64,000 bases of DNA, taken from NCBI GenBank assembly GCA_963929765.1, contig CAWVKD010000067.1, positions 1 through 64,000 on the forward strand, read 5' to 3'. Origin of the DNA: RGIG529 sp963929765. GTDB taxonomy: Bacteria; Bacillota; Clostridia; Oscillospirales; Oscillospiraceae. The position numbers and the translations under genes were made by a program. Under the pieces are notes generated by a model that worked only from the letters and a program-made list of their open reading frames with translations, was not told the origin of the DNA and ran no database searches. Shown in pieces: positions 1 through 8,612 of this stretch; positions within the stretch are counted from its first letter, which is position 1; each line of letters opens with the position of its first letter.

Positions 1-58
1 TTTCCCTTTGATAAGATGTTTGGTTTTGTGTTTCTTTTATCCGGTACTCCTGTTCCAT
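1..58 (-). CDS. N-terminus of an unidentified protein, cut by the window edge
   Basis: On the minus strand an ATG at 58 is preceded by a textbook AGGAGG ribosome binding site seven bases upstream. It opens a frame beginning MEQEYRIKETQNQ that runs to the window edge without a stop. Only 19 codons are visible, so the family cannot be named. The gene diverges from the Fe-S assembly pair that starts at 297, and the roughly 240 bases between them must hold both promoters. The call rests on the ribosome binding site and the open frame, not on homology. Confidence 0.6.
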   Translation of the reverse strand, partial: MEQEYRIKETQNQTSYQRE

Positions 59-123
59 ATTGATCCCTCCTGATCTTATCTTATTCCATGCTCGCTTTTC
101 TTGACAGTCTATCGTTTTTCCCA

Positions 124-152
124 TTGCGCTTTGGATTCATTTTTGTTACAAT
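124..152 (+). promoter_or_regulatory. Probable sigma-A promoter for the sufCB-like operon
   Basis: TTGCGC at 124-129 and TACAAT at 147-152 are separated by 17 bases. Transcription from here would give a leader of about 135 bases before sufC. A TTGACA at 101-106 has no convincing -10 partner. Confidence 0.45.
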
Positions 153-196
153 AGGTAAAAACCCATCTTTCAGGGTATATCATTCTGATTCGGCGC

Positions 197-266
197 TCCG
201 CCTGCTGAAACGGCGGAATCCCGGAAGTGTTTCTGCTACCCTCCAGTTTGAAAGAGCAGGAGGGTA
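197..266 (+). promoter_or_regulatory. Structured 5' leader of the sufCB-like operon (two hairpins)
   Basis: Two stems are visible in the untranslated leader: TCCGCC 197-202 with GGCGGA 212-217, and TACCCTCC 237-244 with GGAGGGTA 259-266. The second stem contains a GGAGGG that resembles a ribosome binding site and lies shortly before the real one near 285. I do not recognise it as a known riboswitch class; a control role is inference. Confidence 0.4.
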
Positions 267-296
267 CTGTTGCGCCCGGGCGTTAGGAGCATAGAT

Positions 297-1031
297 ATGT
301 TAAAACTAGAACATGTAAGTTACAATGTAAAAGAAGAAGGGCAGTCTCTTCCCATCTTAAACGATGTAAGTCTTACCATTGAAGACAACCAATTTATTGT
401 CATCACTGGTCCCAATGGCGGCGGGAAAACAACACTCGCTAAAATAATCATGGGGCTTGTCACCCCCACTAGTGGATCTATCTTTTACAACGGGACCGAC
501 ATTACTCATCTTGGTATTACAGAGCGGGCAAAACTGGGAATCAGTTACGGCTTTCAGCAACCTCCTCGATTCAAAGGATTACGGGTACGGGATCTTTTGG
601 AATTGGCTGCAGGGAGTGTTAAACTGTCTCGAGAAGAATGTTGCCAATACCTTACCCGGGTAGGACTCTGTGCAGACGATTATGTTGACCGCGAAGTAGA
701 TACCAGCTTATCTGGCGGCGAGGTAAAACGAATCGAGATAGCTACCATTCTTGCACGTCAATCTGGCCTTTTAATCTTCGACGAACCAGAAGCCGGCATT
801 GATCTCTGGAGTTTTTCTCGTCTCATTGATACCTTCCAGGCAATCCACCAGCAGCGCAATGTAACGCTTCTGATCATTTCCCATCAAGAGCGAATCATTT
901 CCCTGGCAGATGAGATTCTTCTGGTTGCAGATGGCGAAATCCGTCATCGTGGCCCGAAAGAAGAGATTTTCCCGATGATTTTATCCGATACAGTATCGGG
1001 CTGCTGCTATATGAATGAGGGGGCGAAATAA
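297..1031 (+). CDS. sufC: SufC-like Fe-S cluster assembly ATPase
   Basis: ABC-type ATPase of 244 residues with Walker A GPNGGGKT near residue 40, the signature LSGGE near 145, Walker B ending in FDEPEAGID, and a late switch histidine in ISHQ. The SufC family energises assembly of Fe-S clusters on SufB/SufD scaffolds in the cytosol. An upstream TTG at 270 is in frame, but the ATG at 297 follows a TAGGAG and gives the normal SufC N-terminus. The next gene encodes the only SufB/D-type partner. No SufS, SufU or SufD lies nearby, so this fits the minimal two-gene SUF-like (SMS) arrangement of anaerobes rather than the full suf operon. Confidence 0.9.
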   Translation: MLKLEHVSYNVKEEGQSLPILNDVSLTIEDNQFIVITGPNGGGKTTLAKIIMGLVTPTSGSIFYNGTDITHLGITERAKLGISYGFQQPPRFKGLRVRDLLELAAGSVKLSREECCQYLTRVGLCADDYVDREVDTSLSGGEVKRIEIATILARQSGLLIFDEPEAGIDLWSFSRLIDTFQAIHQQRNVTLLIISHQERIISLADEILLVADGEIRHRGPKEEIFPMILSDTVSGCCYMNEGAK

Positions 1032-1949
1032 ATGAACCAAATTGATGAAGCTCTTTTGGCGCAAATCGCAGATTTACATGGAACACCACAGGGAGCATAT
1101 AATATTCGAAAAGACAGCGCATTGGCCGGTCGTGCCAATACGAAGAATATTACCATTGAAACAAAAGCAGATCAATCTGGCATTGAAATCCATATTCGTC
1201 CTGGCACAAAATACGAAGTGGTTCATATCCCAGTTATCATTACACAAAGTGGAATTGAAGAATTGGTCTATAATGACTTTTTTATTGGCGAAGACTGCGA
1301 CGTATCTATTATCGCCGGCTGTGGAATTCATAATGATGGTCATAACCGTTCGGAACACGACGGAATCCATACATTCCATATTGGAAGAAACTCTCGTGTC
1401 CGATACAGTGAAAAACATTATGGTCAAGGAAGCGGAGATGGAGAAAAAATTATGAATCCCCGCACGATCCTTTACTTGGAAGAAGGCGCTAGTGTCCAGT
1501 TGGACACTGCACAGATCCGTGGTGTTGACTCTACCAAACGATACACCAAAGTGGTTGTCGGGAAAAATGGTGAAGCCATTATAACAGAACGATTGCTCAC
1601 CCATGGCAACCAGCACGCCGTATCCGAAATGGATGTTTTGTTAGACGGAGAAGGTGCCTCTTCCCGGATCATCTCTCGCTCTGTTGCACAAGATCAATCA
1701 GAGCAAACGTTTTATCCACGGATGATTGGGAATGCACCCAGCTTTGGACATGTGCAATGTGACTCCATTTTGATGGGAAATGCCAAAATCCGATCCATCC
1801 CCGCCATTACTGCTAACCACACAGAGGCCCAATTGATCCATGAGGCCGCCATTGGTCGTATTGCGGGAGATCAAATTACAAAGCTGATGACTTTGGGTCT
1901 AACAGCTGAAGAAGCAGAGGAGAGAATATTAAGTGGATTCCTTAAATAA
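1032..1949 (+). CDS. sufB: SufB/SufD-like Fe-S scaffold protein (short, SMS type)
   Basis: A 305-residue member of the SufB/SufD beta-helix family. The C-terminal part is typical, with the FGHVQCDS stretch, repeated acidic and histidine-bearing beta-helix segments, and AQLIHEAAIGRIAGDQITKL near the end. It starts directly after the SufC stop codon, implying translational coupling. At about 305 residues it lacks the long N-terminal region of classical SufB (about 465 residues), as expected for the single-scaffold minimal system paired with SufC. It probably forms a complex with SufC and holds the nascent cluster. The distinction between SufB and SufD is not meaningful for this minimal form. 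Confidence 0.85.
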   Translation: MNQIDEALLAQIADLHGTPQGAYNIRKDSALAGRANTKNITIETKADQSGIEIHIRPGTKYEVVHIPVIITQSGIEELVYNDFFIGEDCDVSIIAGCGIHNDGHNRSEHDGIHTFHIGRNSRVRYSEKHYGQGSGDGEKIMNPRTILYLEEGASVQLDTAQIRGVDSTKRYTKVVVGKNGEAIITERLLTHGNQHAVSEMDVLLDGEGASSRIISRSVAQDQSEQTFYPRMIGNAPSFGHVQCDSILMGNAKIRSIPAITANHTEAQLIHEAAIGRIAGDQITKLMTLGLTAEEAEERILSGFLK

Positions 1950-2361
1950 CCCAGAACGTGTACAAGCCCTTTTAGAAGAAATCAATGCACGAAACGATTA
2001 TGCCCGTCGTGCAGGCGTACGAATGACCAATATTTCCCCTGAACAGGCAGAAGGTGTTTTAGATGTCACACCAGATGCTTATAATCCTCTCGGTATGGCC
2101 CACGGTGGATTTCTTTACATGTTTGCTGATACTGTTGCAGGTGTTGCCGCATGGGCACTTACTGGAAAAAGTTATGTAACCCAGGACAGCACGGTTCATT
2201 TTCTGCGACCTGCTACAGAAGGACGTCTAAGAGCTGTGGCAAAACCCATCAAATTAGGACGCCAAATTTGTATCTATTCTGTGGAAATATTTGATAAAAA
2301 TAATAAAAAAGTACTGTATGCCACTCTAACCTTCTTCCAAAAAGATCGTGTTTCTTCTTAA
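1933..2361 (+). CDS. PaaI-family hotdog-fold thioesterase
   Basis: A 142-residue hotdog protein. The conserved NPLGMAHGGFLYMFADTVAG stretch near residues 52-71 matches the PaaI/YbgC-like acyl-CoA thioesterase core, followed by the DSTVHFLRPA strand. It starts at a GTG at 1933, overlaps the end of the sufB-like gene by 17 bases and is preceded by GAGGAG, so it is translationally coupled to the Fe-S genes. It probably hydrolyses an acyl- or aryl-CoA thioester in the cytosol. The substrate cannot be deduced, and its link to Fe-S assembly is only positional. Confidence 0.82.
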   Translation: MDSLNNPERVQALLEEINARNDYARRAGVRMTNISPEQAEGVLDVTPDAYNPLGMAHGGFLYMFADTVAGVAAWALTGKSYVTQDSTVHFLRPATEGRLRAVAKPIKLGRQICIYSVEIFDKNNKKVLYATLTFFQKDRVSS

Positions 2362-2432
2362 TATTTTGCAGGAACCTGCTTATCTTATTTTCTATGGCGG
2401 AGTTCAAAAAATTGTGAAAAACAAGTGAAAGA

Positions 2433-2470
2433 GGCACCGTTTTCCATTGATTTGAAACCGGTGCCTTTTT
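2433..2470 (+). terminator. Intrinsic terminator of the sufCB-thioesterase operon
   Basis: GGCACCG 2433-2439 pairs with CGGTGCC 2459-2465, extended by a TTTTC/GAAA pairing, and is followed by a T run 2466-2470. Confidence 0.85.
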
Positions 2471-2501
2471 ATGCTCTCATCGTTTTGTTCAAAAAATGGT
2501 A

Positions 2502-2530
2502 TTGACAATATCTTCCCTCTCAGGTACTAT
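2502..2530 (+). promoter_or_regulatory. Strong sigma-A promoter of nrdDG
   Basis: Consensus TTGACA at 2502-2507, a 17-base spacer, then TACTAT at 2525-2530. It sits about 95 bases upstream of the nrdD start. Confidence 0.8.
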
Positions 2531-2571
2531 ATCTGTGCATTATTTTTATTTTGAAGTACAAGATATTGTAA
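2524..2571 (+). promoter_or_regulatory. Possible paired NrdR boxes
   Basis: Two AT-rich elements at about 2524-2539 (overlapping the -10) and 2556-2571 (containing ACAAGATATTGT) are 32 bases apart, the phasing known for NrdR repressor box pairs upstream of ribonucleotide reductase genes. The match to the NrdR consensus is partial, especially in the first element. Confidence 0.3.
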
Positions 2572-2624
2572 AATCTATAAATTGTCGTAGGTGTAATCTG
2601 TATGATATTCAAAGGAGGCCTCTT

Positions 2625-4943
2625 ATGCTCATATCAACCATACGCAAACGAGACGGACGTCTAGCATCTTTCGATCAAAGCAAAATCTCTTGTGCAATCA
2701 CCAAAGCATTTCAGGCAACTTACAAGCCCGATCAGGAAGACGAAGCCTGCCGCTTGGCAGAAGAAGTCGTCTCTATCCTAGAGCTTGAGGGCGCTTCCGA
2801 ACCAGATGTAGAGCATATTCAAGATGTTGTAGAACGAGTCTTAATGGATAACGGATACATCCAAACGGCCAAAGCCTATATTTTGTACCGTTCAGAACGT
2901 AGTCGTGCCAGAGAAATGAACACTCGCTTGATGAAGATTTATGAAGACATTACCTTTGCTGACGCTGCTGATAGCGATATCAAGCGAGAAAATGCCAATA
3001 TTGATGGGGATACCGCTATGGGATCCATGTTAAAATTTGGATCAGAGGGCGCCAAGCAGTTTTATGATATGTTTGTTCTCAACCCTGATCATGCAAAAGC
3101 ACATCGGGAAGGAGATATCCATATTCATGACTTGGATTTTCTTACTCTTACCACTACCTGCTGCCAAATTGATATCAAGAAGTTGTTCCAGGGCGGCTTT
3201 TCTACCGGACATGGCACACTGCGGGAGCCCAATGATATTGCCTCCTACTCTGCTCTTTGCTGTATTGCCATCCAGTCCAATCAAAATGACCAACACGGAG
3301 GACAAAGTGTTGTCAACTTTGATTATGGTATGGCGGATGGTGTTCGCAAGACCTTTGTACGGATCTACCGACAAAATCTGGCCCGTGCATTCATGCTTCT
3401 CACCGGTCAGGACGATGCAGAGACAGAGATTCGTGCCATCATCGAGCAAGTAAAACAAGAAACTGGACTTTTGCCGACCTTGGAAAACTGCGAAGCATAT
3501 TTTGAAGCTGAGCTTCTACTTCTGGTATCTCGTTTTGGTGAAATTGGTTTGGTGCAAAAGGCACAGACTTTTGCCCATTACCGCGCTTGCAAGGAAACAG
3601 ATCGGGCTACTTATCAAGCTCTGGAAGCTTTTATTCATAACCTTAACACCATGCACTCTCGTGCAGGCGCCCAAACTCCATTTTCTTCGATTAATTACGG
3701 TATGGACACTTCACCAGAAGGCCGTATGGTGGTAAAAAACCTCCTCTTGGCAACGGAAGCTGGTCTTGGAGAAGGGGAAACACCTATTTTCCCCATTCAA
3801 ATCTTTCGTGTCAAAGACGGGGTCAATTTCAACCCAGGAGAGCCCAATTACGACCTGTTTCAACTGGCTTGCCGGTGTAGCGCCAAACGGCTGTTTCCCA
3901 ACTTTTCTTTCATCGATGCACCCTATAATCTTCGCTATTATAAACCGGGACATCCAGAAACGGAAATCGCATACATGGGTTGCCGAACCCGTGTGATCGG
4001 AAATGTGTATGACCCTTCCAATGAAATCTCGAATGGACGTGGAAATCTGTCTTTTACCTCTATTAATTTACCCCGTATTGCATTGCGATGCAAAGGTGAC
4101 ATTACATTGTTCTTTGAGGAATTGGATCGAAAAGTAGATCTTGTCATCGCTCAACTCCTGGAGCGCTTTGAAATTCAGGCTAGGAAACGGGTACGCAATT
4201 TCCCGTTTCTGATGGGAGAAGGGGTGTGGCTGGGCAGTGATCAATTGGGCTGGAATGATGAAGTGAGAGAAGTACTGAAACATGGTACCCTCAGTTGCGG
4301 TTTCATCGGCCTTGCTGAAACCCTCAAGGCGCTAACTGGCTATCACCATGGCGAAAGTGAACGTTCCCAGACATTAGGCCTGGAAATCATAAGTGCTATG
4401 CGTTCCAAAATGGATCAAGCCAGCCGAAAATACAGCATGAACTTTACACTTCTGGCCACTCCTGCGGAAGGTCTTGCTGGACGTTTTGTTCGTCTGGATA
4501 AAGAACGGTTTGGTATTATCGAAGGAGTTACAGACCGAGAGTATTATACCAATAGCTTCCATATCCCTGTCTACTTCCCCATCAACGCTTATGACAAGAT
4601 TCGGCTGGAGGCACCCTATCACGCTCTTACCAATGCGGGTCACATTACATACATAGAGATGGACGGAGATCCTCTGGAAAATTTAGAGGCATTTGAGTCT
4701 ATTATCCGAGCCATGCAAAAAGCAGGTATTGGATATGGTTCTATCAATCATCCTGTAGACCGAGATCCTGTATGCGGTTTCTCCGGCATTATCGGAGATC
4801 AGTGCCCAGGCTGTGGCCGCCGGGAAGGTGATGTTCCATTTGAACGTATCCGCCGCATTACAGGCTATCTTGTAGGTACCTTAGACCGCTTTAATGACGC
4901 CAAGAGAGCAGAGGAGAGAGACCGTGTCAAACACAGTATCTGA
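2625..4943 (+). CDS. nrdD: Anaerobic ribonucleoside-triphosphate reductase, class III
   Basis: A 772-residue glycyl-radical enzyme that reduces ribonucleoside triphosphates to deoxy forms for DNA synthesis under anoxia. An N-terminal ATP-cone of about 95 residues is followed by the reductase barrel with the active-site TTTCCQID cysteines near 177. Near the C-terminus are the CGFSG and CPGC zinc ligands at about 717-730, then RITGYLVG, whose glycine (about residue 749) carries the radical. The start at 2625 follows AAAGGAGG by six bases; the frame is open further upstream but without this signal. nrdG, its activase, overlaps the 3' end. Confidence 0.97.
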   Translation: MLISTIRKRDGRLASFDQSKISCAITKAFQATYKPDQEDEACRLAEEVVSILELEGASEPDVEHIQDVVERVLMDNGYIQTAKAYILYRSERSRAREMNTRLMKIYEDITFADAADSDIKRENANIDGDTAMGSMLKFGSEGAKQFYDMFVLNPDHAKAHREGDIHIHDLDFLTLTTTCCQIDIKKLFQGGFSTGHGTLREPNDIASYSALCCIAIQSNQNDQHGGQSVVNFDYGMADGVRKTFVRIYRQNLARAFMLLTGQDDAETEIRAIIEQVKQETGLLPTLENCEAYFEAELLLLVSRFGEIGLVQKAQTFAHYRACKETDRATYQALEAFIHNLNTMHSRAGAQTPFSSINYGMDTSPEGRMVVKNLLLATEAGLGEGETPIFPIQIFRVKDGVNFNPGEPNYDLFQLACRCSAKRLFPNFSFIDAPYNLRYYKPGHPETEIAYMGCRTRVIGNVYDPSNEISNGRGNLSFTSINLPRIALRCKGDITLFFEELDRKVDLVIAQLLERFEIQARKRVRNFPFLMGEGVWLGSDQLGWNDEVREVLKHGTLSCGFIGLAETLKALTGYHHGESERSQTLGLEIISAMRSKMDQASRKYSMNFTLLATPAEGLAGRFVRLDKERFGIIEGVTDREYYTNSFHIPVYFPINAYDKIRLEAPYHALTNAGHITYIEMDGDPLENLEAFESIIRAMQKAGIGYGSINHPVDRDPVCGFSGIIGDQCPGCGRREGDVPFERIRRITGYLVGTLDRFNDAKRAEERDRVKHSI

Positions 4944-5478
4944 TACCCTTCGGATCGCAGGAACCATTCAAGATTCTATTGTAGATGGGCCTGGTCTACG
5001 ATTTACTGTGTTCACCCAAGGCTGTCCTCACCATTGTCCTGGATGTCACAACCCAGAAACCCACGACCCAAATGGTGGAACGCTGGTTTCTGTTGCATCA
5101 TTGATCGATGAAATGCGTCGAAACCCTTTGATAACCGGGCTAACCCTATCGGGAGGAGATCCATTTTTGCAGGCAGCAAACTGCATTCCTCTGGCACGCG
5201 CTGCCCGAGAAGATGGCTTGACCATCTGGATTTATACCGGATATCAATATGAAACGCTTTGCGCGCCAAATGCACCTGAATCTTGGCATGAGCTTTTAGA
5301 ATGTGCTGATGTTTTGGTGGACGGGCCCTTTCTTTTGGATCAGCGTTCCCTTTCCTGTTCTTTTCGCGGCAGTACCAACCAGCGGCTTATTGACCTTTCC
5401 AAAAGCCGTGCTGCAAAGAAGGTCATTTTATGGACTTCTCAGCGATCTTCCCTTCCATTCACCAGACCAGAATCTTAA
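4924..5478 (+). CDS. nrdG: Anaerobic ribonucleotide reductase activating protein (radical SAM)
   Basis: A 184-residue radical SAM activase with the CPHHCPGC cluster motif (CxxxCxxC) close to the N-terminus and SGGDPF in the SAM-binding region. It uses SAM and a [4Fe-4S] cluster to install the glycyl radical on NrdD. The chosen GTG at 4924 lies within the last 20 bases of nrdD behind AGAGGAG, so the genes are translationally coupled. The length is typical for NrdG. Confidence 0.95.
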   Translation: MSNTVSDTLRIAGTIQDSIVDGPGLRFTVFTQGCPHHCPGCHNPETHDPNGGTLVSVASLIDEMRRNPLITGLTLSGGDPFLQAANCIPLARAAREDGLTIWIYTGYQYETLCAPNAPESWHELLECADVLVDGPFLLDQRSLSCSFRGSTNQRLIDLSKSRAAKKVILWTSQRSSLPFTRPES

Positions 5479-5531
5479 CCATAATATTAACCATATTCTA
5501 AGAGCCATACAATTCCCTTATGTTCTTACAA

Positions 5532-5569
5532 ACAAGGATACCGGTCTTTGCAAAGACCGGTATCCTTGT
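5532..5569. terminator. Bidirectional terminator between nrdG and lpdA
   Basis: A perfect 38-base palindrome (19-base arms centred at 5550/5551) lies between the convergent nrdG and lpdA genes. T-rich sequence follows on the plus side. Confidence 0.85.
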
Positions 5570-5592
5570 TTCCTTTATTTTCAACATTTGTC

Positions 5593-6987
5593 TTATAACT
5601 GATGAAATGGTTCATCCAATATTTCCAAGCACGCTTCCCAAACCGCTTCACTTAGGCTTGGATGAGGATGAATCACACAGGCCAGATCCTCTACTTTTAG
5701 GCCAAGTGCTACAGCCAGAGAGAGTTCTGAAATCACTTCTGATGCTTCCGCGCCTAAAATGTGTCCCCCTATAATACGATTATCCTCTCCAGCAATTACT
5801 TTTACAAACCCTTCTCGTTGCCCCAAAGAAAGAGCCCTTCCATTGCTGCGGAAGGCAAACCGTCCTACTTTGACCATAATGCCTTTTGCCTCTGCTTCTT
5901 TCTCTGTCATACCTACAGAGGCAATCTCTGGAGTGGTATAGATACAAGCGGGTATCGTTGCGCTGTTGTGTCTGTCACTTGCTCCTTTGACTGCGTGCTC
6001 TGCCGCAATCATACCTTTTGTGAATGCCAGATGGGCCAATAGTTTTCCACCTGTCACATCTCCAACAGCATATACTCCCGGGAGGCTGGTCTCCATGGTG
6101 TCATCCACCCAAACTGCGCCTCGCTCCATTTTTAATGGCAATGCATGAAACGATTCTGTGGAAAGCTTTCTTCCAACGGCAACCAAGACACCTCCACACT
6201 CTATTTCTGTGGAACCGTCCGCTTTTTGACATAAAACAGTCAGTCCGTGCTCTGACGATCGAATGCTTTGAACAGAAGTGGACAGCCAGACAGAAATGCC
6301 TTGCCGTTTCATATATTTAAGCAGTTCTGCTGTCACTTCTTCATCTACACCTGGAAGAATGTTGGATTGCTGTTCCACAACAGTCACTTTTGTCCCCAAA
6401 GGACTAAGTATGGAAGCAAATTCTAATCCAATCACTCCCGCACCAATAATGACAACACGATCGGGTATATGTTCTAATGAGAGGGCATCTGTACTCGTCC
6501 ATACGCCTTCCAGTTCCACTCCAGGTATAGGTGGTAAAAGAGGGATAGCACCCGTTGCTAAAATCAATTTTTTACACTGTACTGTGATGATTTCGTCCTC
6601 TGCATGTACCAGAACCGTTTCTGGCGACTGCACTTCTCCATGTCCCAAAAGGACGGTAACACCCCTTGCTTTCAACAACTGTGCAACACCGGATTGTAAC
6701 ATTTTGACCACTCTGTCTTTCCGTTTCGTTGCACTATCCCAATGAATGTTGTCTAAATGGGCTTCCAGACCAAATTCTTTTGCATGTTTTATCTCTGCTG
6801 CTAAACCGCTACTACGCAGCAGTGTTTTTGTAGGAATACAGCCTTCATTAAGACAAGTTCCCCCTACCTTTTTTTCTTCTATTAATATTACCTGGGCACC
6901 TAATTGGGCTGCACGTAATGCTGCTGCATACCCAGCAGGTCCTCCTCCCAGCACAACAATCTCTGACTTCATCTCTTTTGTATCCAT
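5593..6987 (-). CDS. lpdA: Dihydrolipoyl dehydrogenase
   Basis: A 464-residue FAD-dependent disulfide oxidoreductase. The FAD-binding GGGPAGYAAA lies near the N-terminus, the redox-active disulfide GGTCLNEGCIPTK near residue 40, a NAD-binding GAGVIGLEFA motif follows, and the C-terminal HPHPSLSEA supplies the catalytic His-Glu pair. It reoxidises lipoyl groups on 2-oxoacid dehydrogenase E2 or glycine-cleavage H protein. The start at 6987 follows GGAGG; in-frame upstream starts would add an unrelated low-complexity tail. No E1, E2 or gcv gene lies in the window, so its partner complex is unknown. Confidence 0.92.
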   Translation of the reverse strand: MDTKEMKSEIVVLGGGPAGYAAALRAAQLGAQVILIEEKKVGGTCLNEGCIPTKTLLRSSGLAAEIKHAKEFGLEAHLDNIHWDSATKRKDRVVKMLQSGVAQLLKARGVTVLLGHGEVQSPETVLVHAEDEIITVQCKKLILATGAIPLLPPIPGVELEGVWTSTDALSLEHIPDRVVIIGAGVIGLEFASILSPLGTKVTVVEQQSNILPGVDEEVTAELLKYMKRQGISVWLSTSVQSIRSSEHGLTVLCQKADGSTEIECGGVLVAVGRKLSTESFHALPLKMERGAVWVDDTMETSLPGVYAVGDVTGGKLLAHLAFTKGMIAAEHAVKGASDRHNSATIPACIYTTPEIASVGMTEKEAEAKGIMVKVGRFAFRSNGRALSLGQREGFVKVIAGEDNRIIGGHILGAEASEVISELSLAVALGLKVEDLACVIHPHPSLSEAVWEACLEILDEPFHQL

Positions 6988-7281
6988 GGTATCCTCCGAT
7001 TTCTTTTGTTCTATATTTGGAAGTATACTGTTTTCCTTCTTTTTGTCAATCATTTTCCGCATCTTTAAAAGTTTTAGCAGAAGAGACACTGAAGATCCTA
7101 TACTTTCTGTCATTCCAATTTGGAAGACTGTTTGCAAAACAGTCGACCATTTGTTCCAACTTTTATAAAATTCCCCTCACGTTTACTAAAATCATGATCT
7201 ATAAATGTCGTTTGTTTTTCCTAAAGTGTACCTTTTTGCTGGCACATTGACAAAGGAAGGGTATGTTTGATATGCAAATAC

Positions 7282-7330
7282 TTGACACGCTATAATATTA
7301 GATTTATAATTATAAGAAATCTAATATTAT
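7282..7330 (+). promoter_or_regulatory. Consensus promoter with overlapping inverted-repeat operator of marR
   Basis: TTGACA 7282-7287 and TATAAT 7305-7310 with a 17-base spacer form a perfect sigma-A promoter. A perfect inverted repeat with 14-base arms (ATAATATTAGATTT 7292-7305, AAATCTAATATTAT 7317-7330) straddles the -10. This geometry suits repression by the MarR protein encoded just downstream. Confidence 0.8.
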
Positions 7331-7350
7331 GTGAGAGGAGGAGAAAAGAG

Positions 7351-7779
7351 TTGTCATTGCATTATTTGCTTATGGCCAATCAAGCAATCATGCAAAAGCT
7401 GTTGATGAAGAAATTATCAGATACTGGTCTTACACCTGGACAGCCAAAAATATTGGACTATCTCAGTGAGCATAATGGTGCAAATCAAACTGAAATTGCC
7501 GCTGCTTGTTATATTGAAACAGCAACACTGACATCTGCAATCAATGGAATGGAACAAAAAGGTCTCGTAGAGCGCAGACGTCTCAATGGGAATAGGCGCA
7601 GCTACTATATTTTCTTAACGGAAAAAGGAGACCAGATGTGTAAGCGGGTTACGACGGCATTTTACGAAATTGAAACCAAAATTTTTGCATCTTTGTCTGA
7701 CCAGTCAGTCCAGCTTTATCATAAATTATCAAAGGAGCTACAAGAGAAATTGACAGCTATACTGGATGAATATCCATAA
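7351..7779 (+). CDS. MarR-family transcriptional regulator
   Basis: A 142-residue winged-helix regulator. The LTPGQPKILDYL segment, the HTH with NQTEIAAACYIETATLTSAI, and the wing ending in RRSYYIFLTEKG are typical MarR features. The start is a TTG at 7351, nine bases after an AGGAGG; the longer upstream frame would run through the operator. The promoter and overlapping 14-base inverted repeat immediately upstream suggest autoregulation. It probably also controls the membrane protein gene that follows after about 60 bases. The ligand is unknown. Confidence 0.9.
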   Translation: MSLHYLLMANQAIMQKLLMKKLSDTGLTPGQPKILDYLSEHNGANQTEIAAACYIETATLTSAINGMEQKGLVERRRLNGNRRSYYIFLTEKGDQMCKRVTTAFYEIETKIFASLSDQSVQLYHKLSKELQEKLTAILDEYP

Positions 7780-7837
7780 TAGACTATTTCGTATATTATA
7801 ACTTTATCCATATCGATCAAAAAGGACAGGGGTTCAA

Positions 7838-8537
7838 ATGGAAAAAAAAAGAAATCATCAAACGTTATATTGTACTGATTTTTGGGCTGTTTTTTGCAGC
7901 GTTAGGTGTAGCCATCACCAAACATAGCGAGCTAGGAGTATCGCCGATCTCATCTGTGGCAAATGTTATGAGCTATCAATTCCCTGCTCTGTCTATGGGA
8001 GTATGGCTTATTCTGTGGAACTGTGTATTGATCATTGCCCAGATACTGATTTTAAGAAAAAAGTTCCGGCTCAGTGATCTGTTACAGATCCCGGTATCAT
8101 TTATTTTTGGTTATTTTACTGATTTCGGCACATGGTGCATCTCATCGATCCCATTGGATACATACCTGATCCGCTTAATCATGGTAATCATCGGTACAAT
8201 TATTCTGGGTTTTGGAACGGCACTTTCCGTGATTGCCAATGTGGCAATGAATCCAGGTGAAGCAATTGTACGGACAATCGCTTCTACTACGAACAAGAAT
8301 TTTGGAAATATCAAAATTGTACTCGATGTAATTTATGTTATTATCTCAGTTATACTTTCTTTGATTTTCTTCAATGGGGCCGTTGTAGGAACGAGAGAAG
8401 GTACTGTTATTGCCGCAATCTTCACAGGTATGGTAGTGCGATTCTTTACCCATCTGATGGAAAAACCATTTGCCAATTTGTTAGGAACAACAAATAATTC
8501 TGATCAAACATCTAGAGAAGTCGTTCATCAAAATTAG
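7838..8537 (+). pseudogene. YczE/YitT-type membrane protein, frameshifted at an A9 tract
   Basis: From about 7851 to 8537 the frame encodes an integral membrane protein resembling YczE/YitT-type proteins: five or more hydrophobic segments and a conserved MNPGEAIVR motif before the C-terminal helices. The only well-placed start, ATG at 7838 behind an AGGGG, lies in another frame; the switch occurs in nine consecutive A residues at 7842-7850. With eight A residues the product would be about 232 residues and start MEKKEIIKRY. The alternative GTG at 7956 would lose the first membrane helix. It is therefore either a slippage-controlled or phase-variable gene, a recent mutation, or a sequencing error. 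Its neighbour suggests MarR control. Confidence 0.7.
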
Positions 8538-8562
8538 AATAGAACCTTTTTAAAAAGGTTTC

Positions 8563-8612
8563 CGGCTGTGCGTCTTTTGCAAATCTTTCGAAAAGACAGC
8601 AGCCGCTTTTTT
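8563..8612 (+). terminator. Intrinsic terminator after the MarR operon
   Basis: CGGCTG 8563-8568 pairs with CAGCCG 8600-8605, with an inner GTCTTTT/AAAAGAC pairing, followed by a T run 8606-8612. Confidence 0.8.

Noticed and set aside
197..290. sufC leader as a cobalamin, SAM, T-box or THF riboswitch
   Set aside because: None of the conserved core sequences of these classes could be found.
6278..7168. Two plus-strand frames over the lipoamide dehydrogenase gene
   Set aside because: They are antisense shadows of a strongly supported FAD enzyme and have no start signals.
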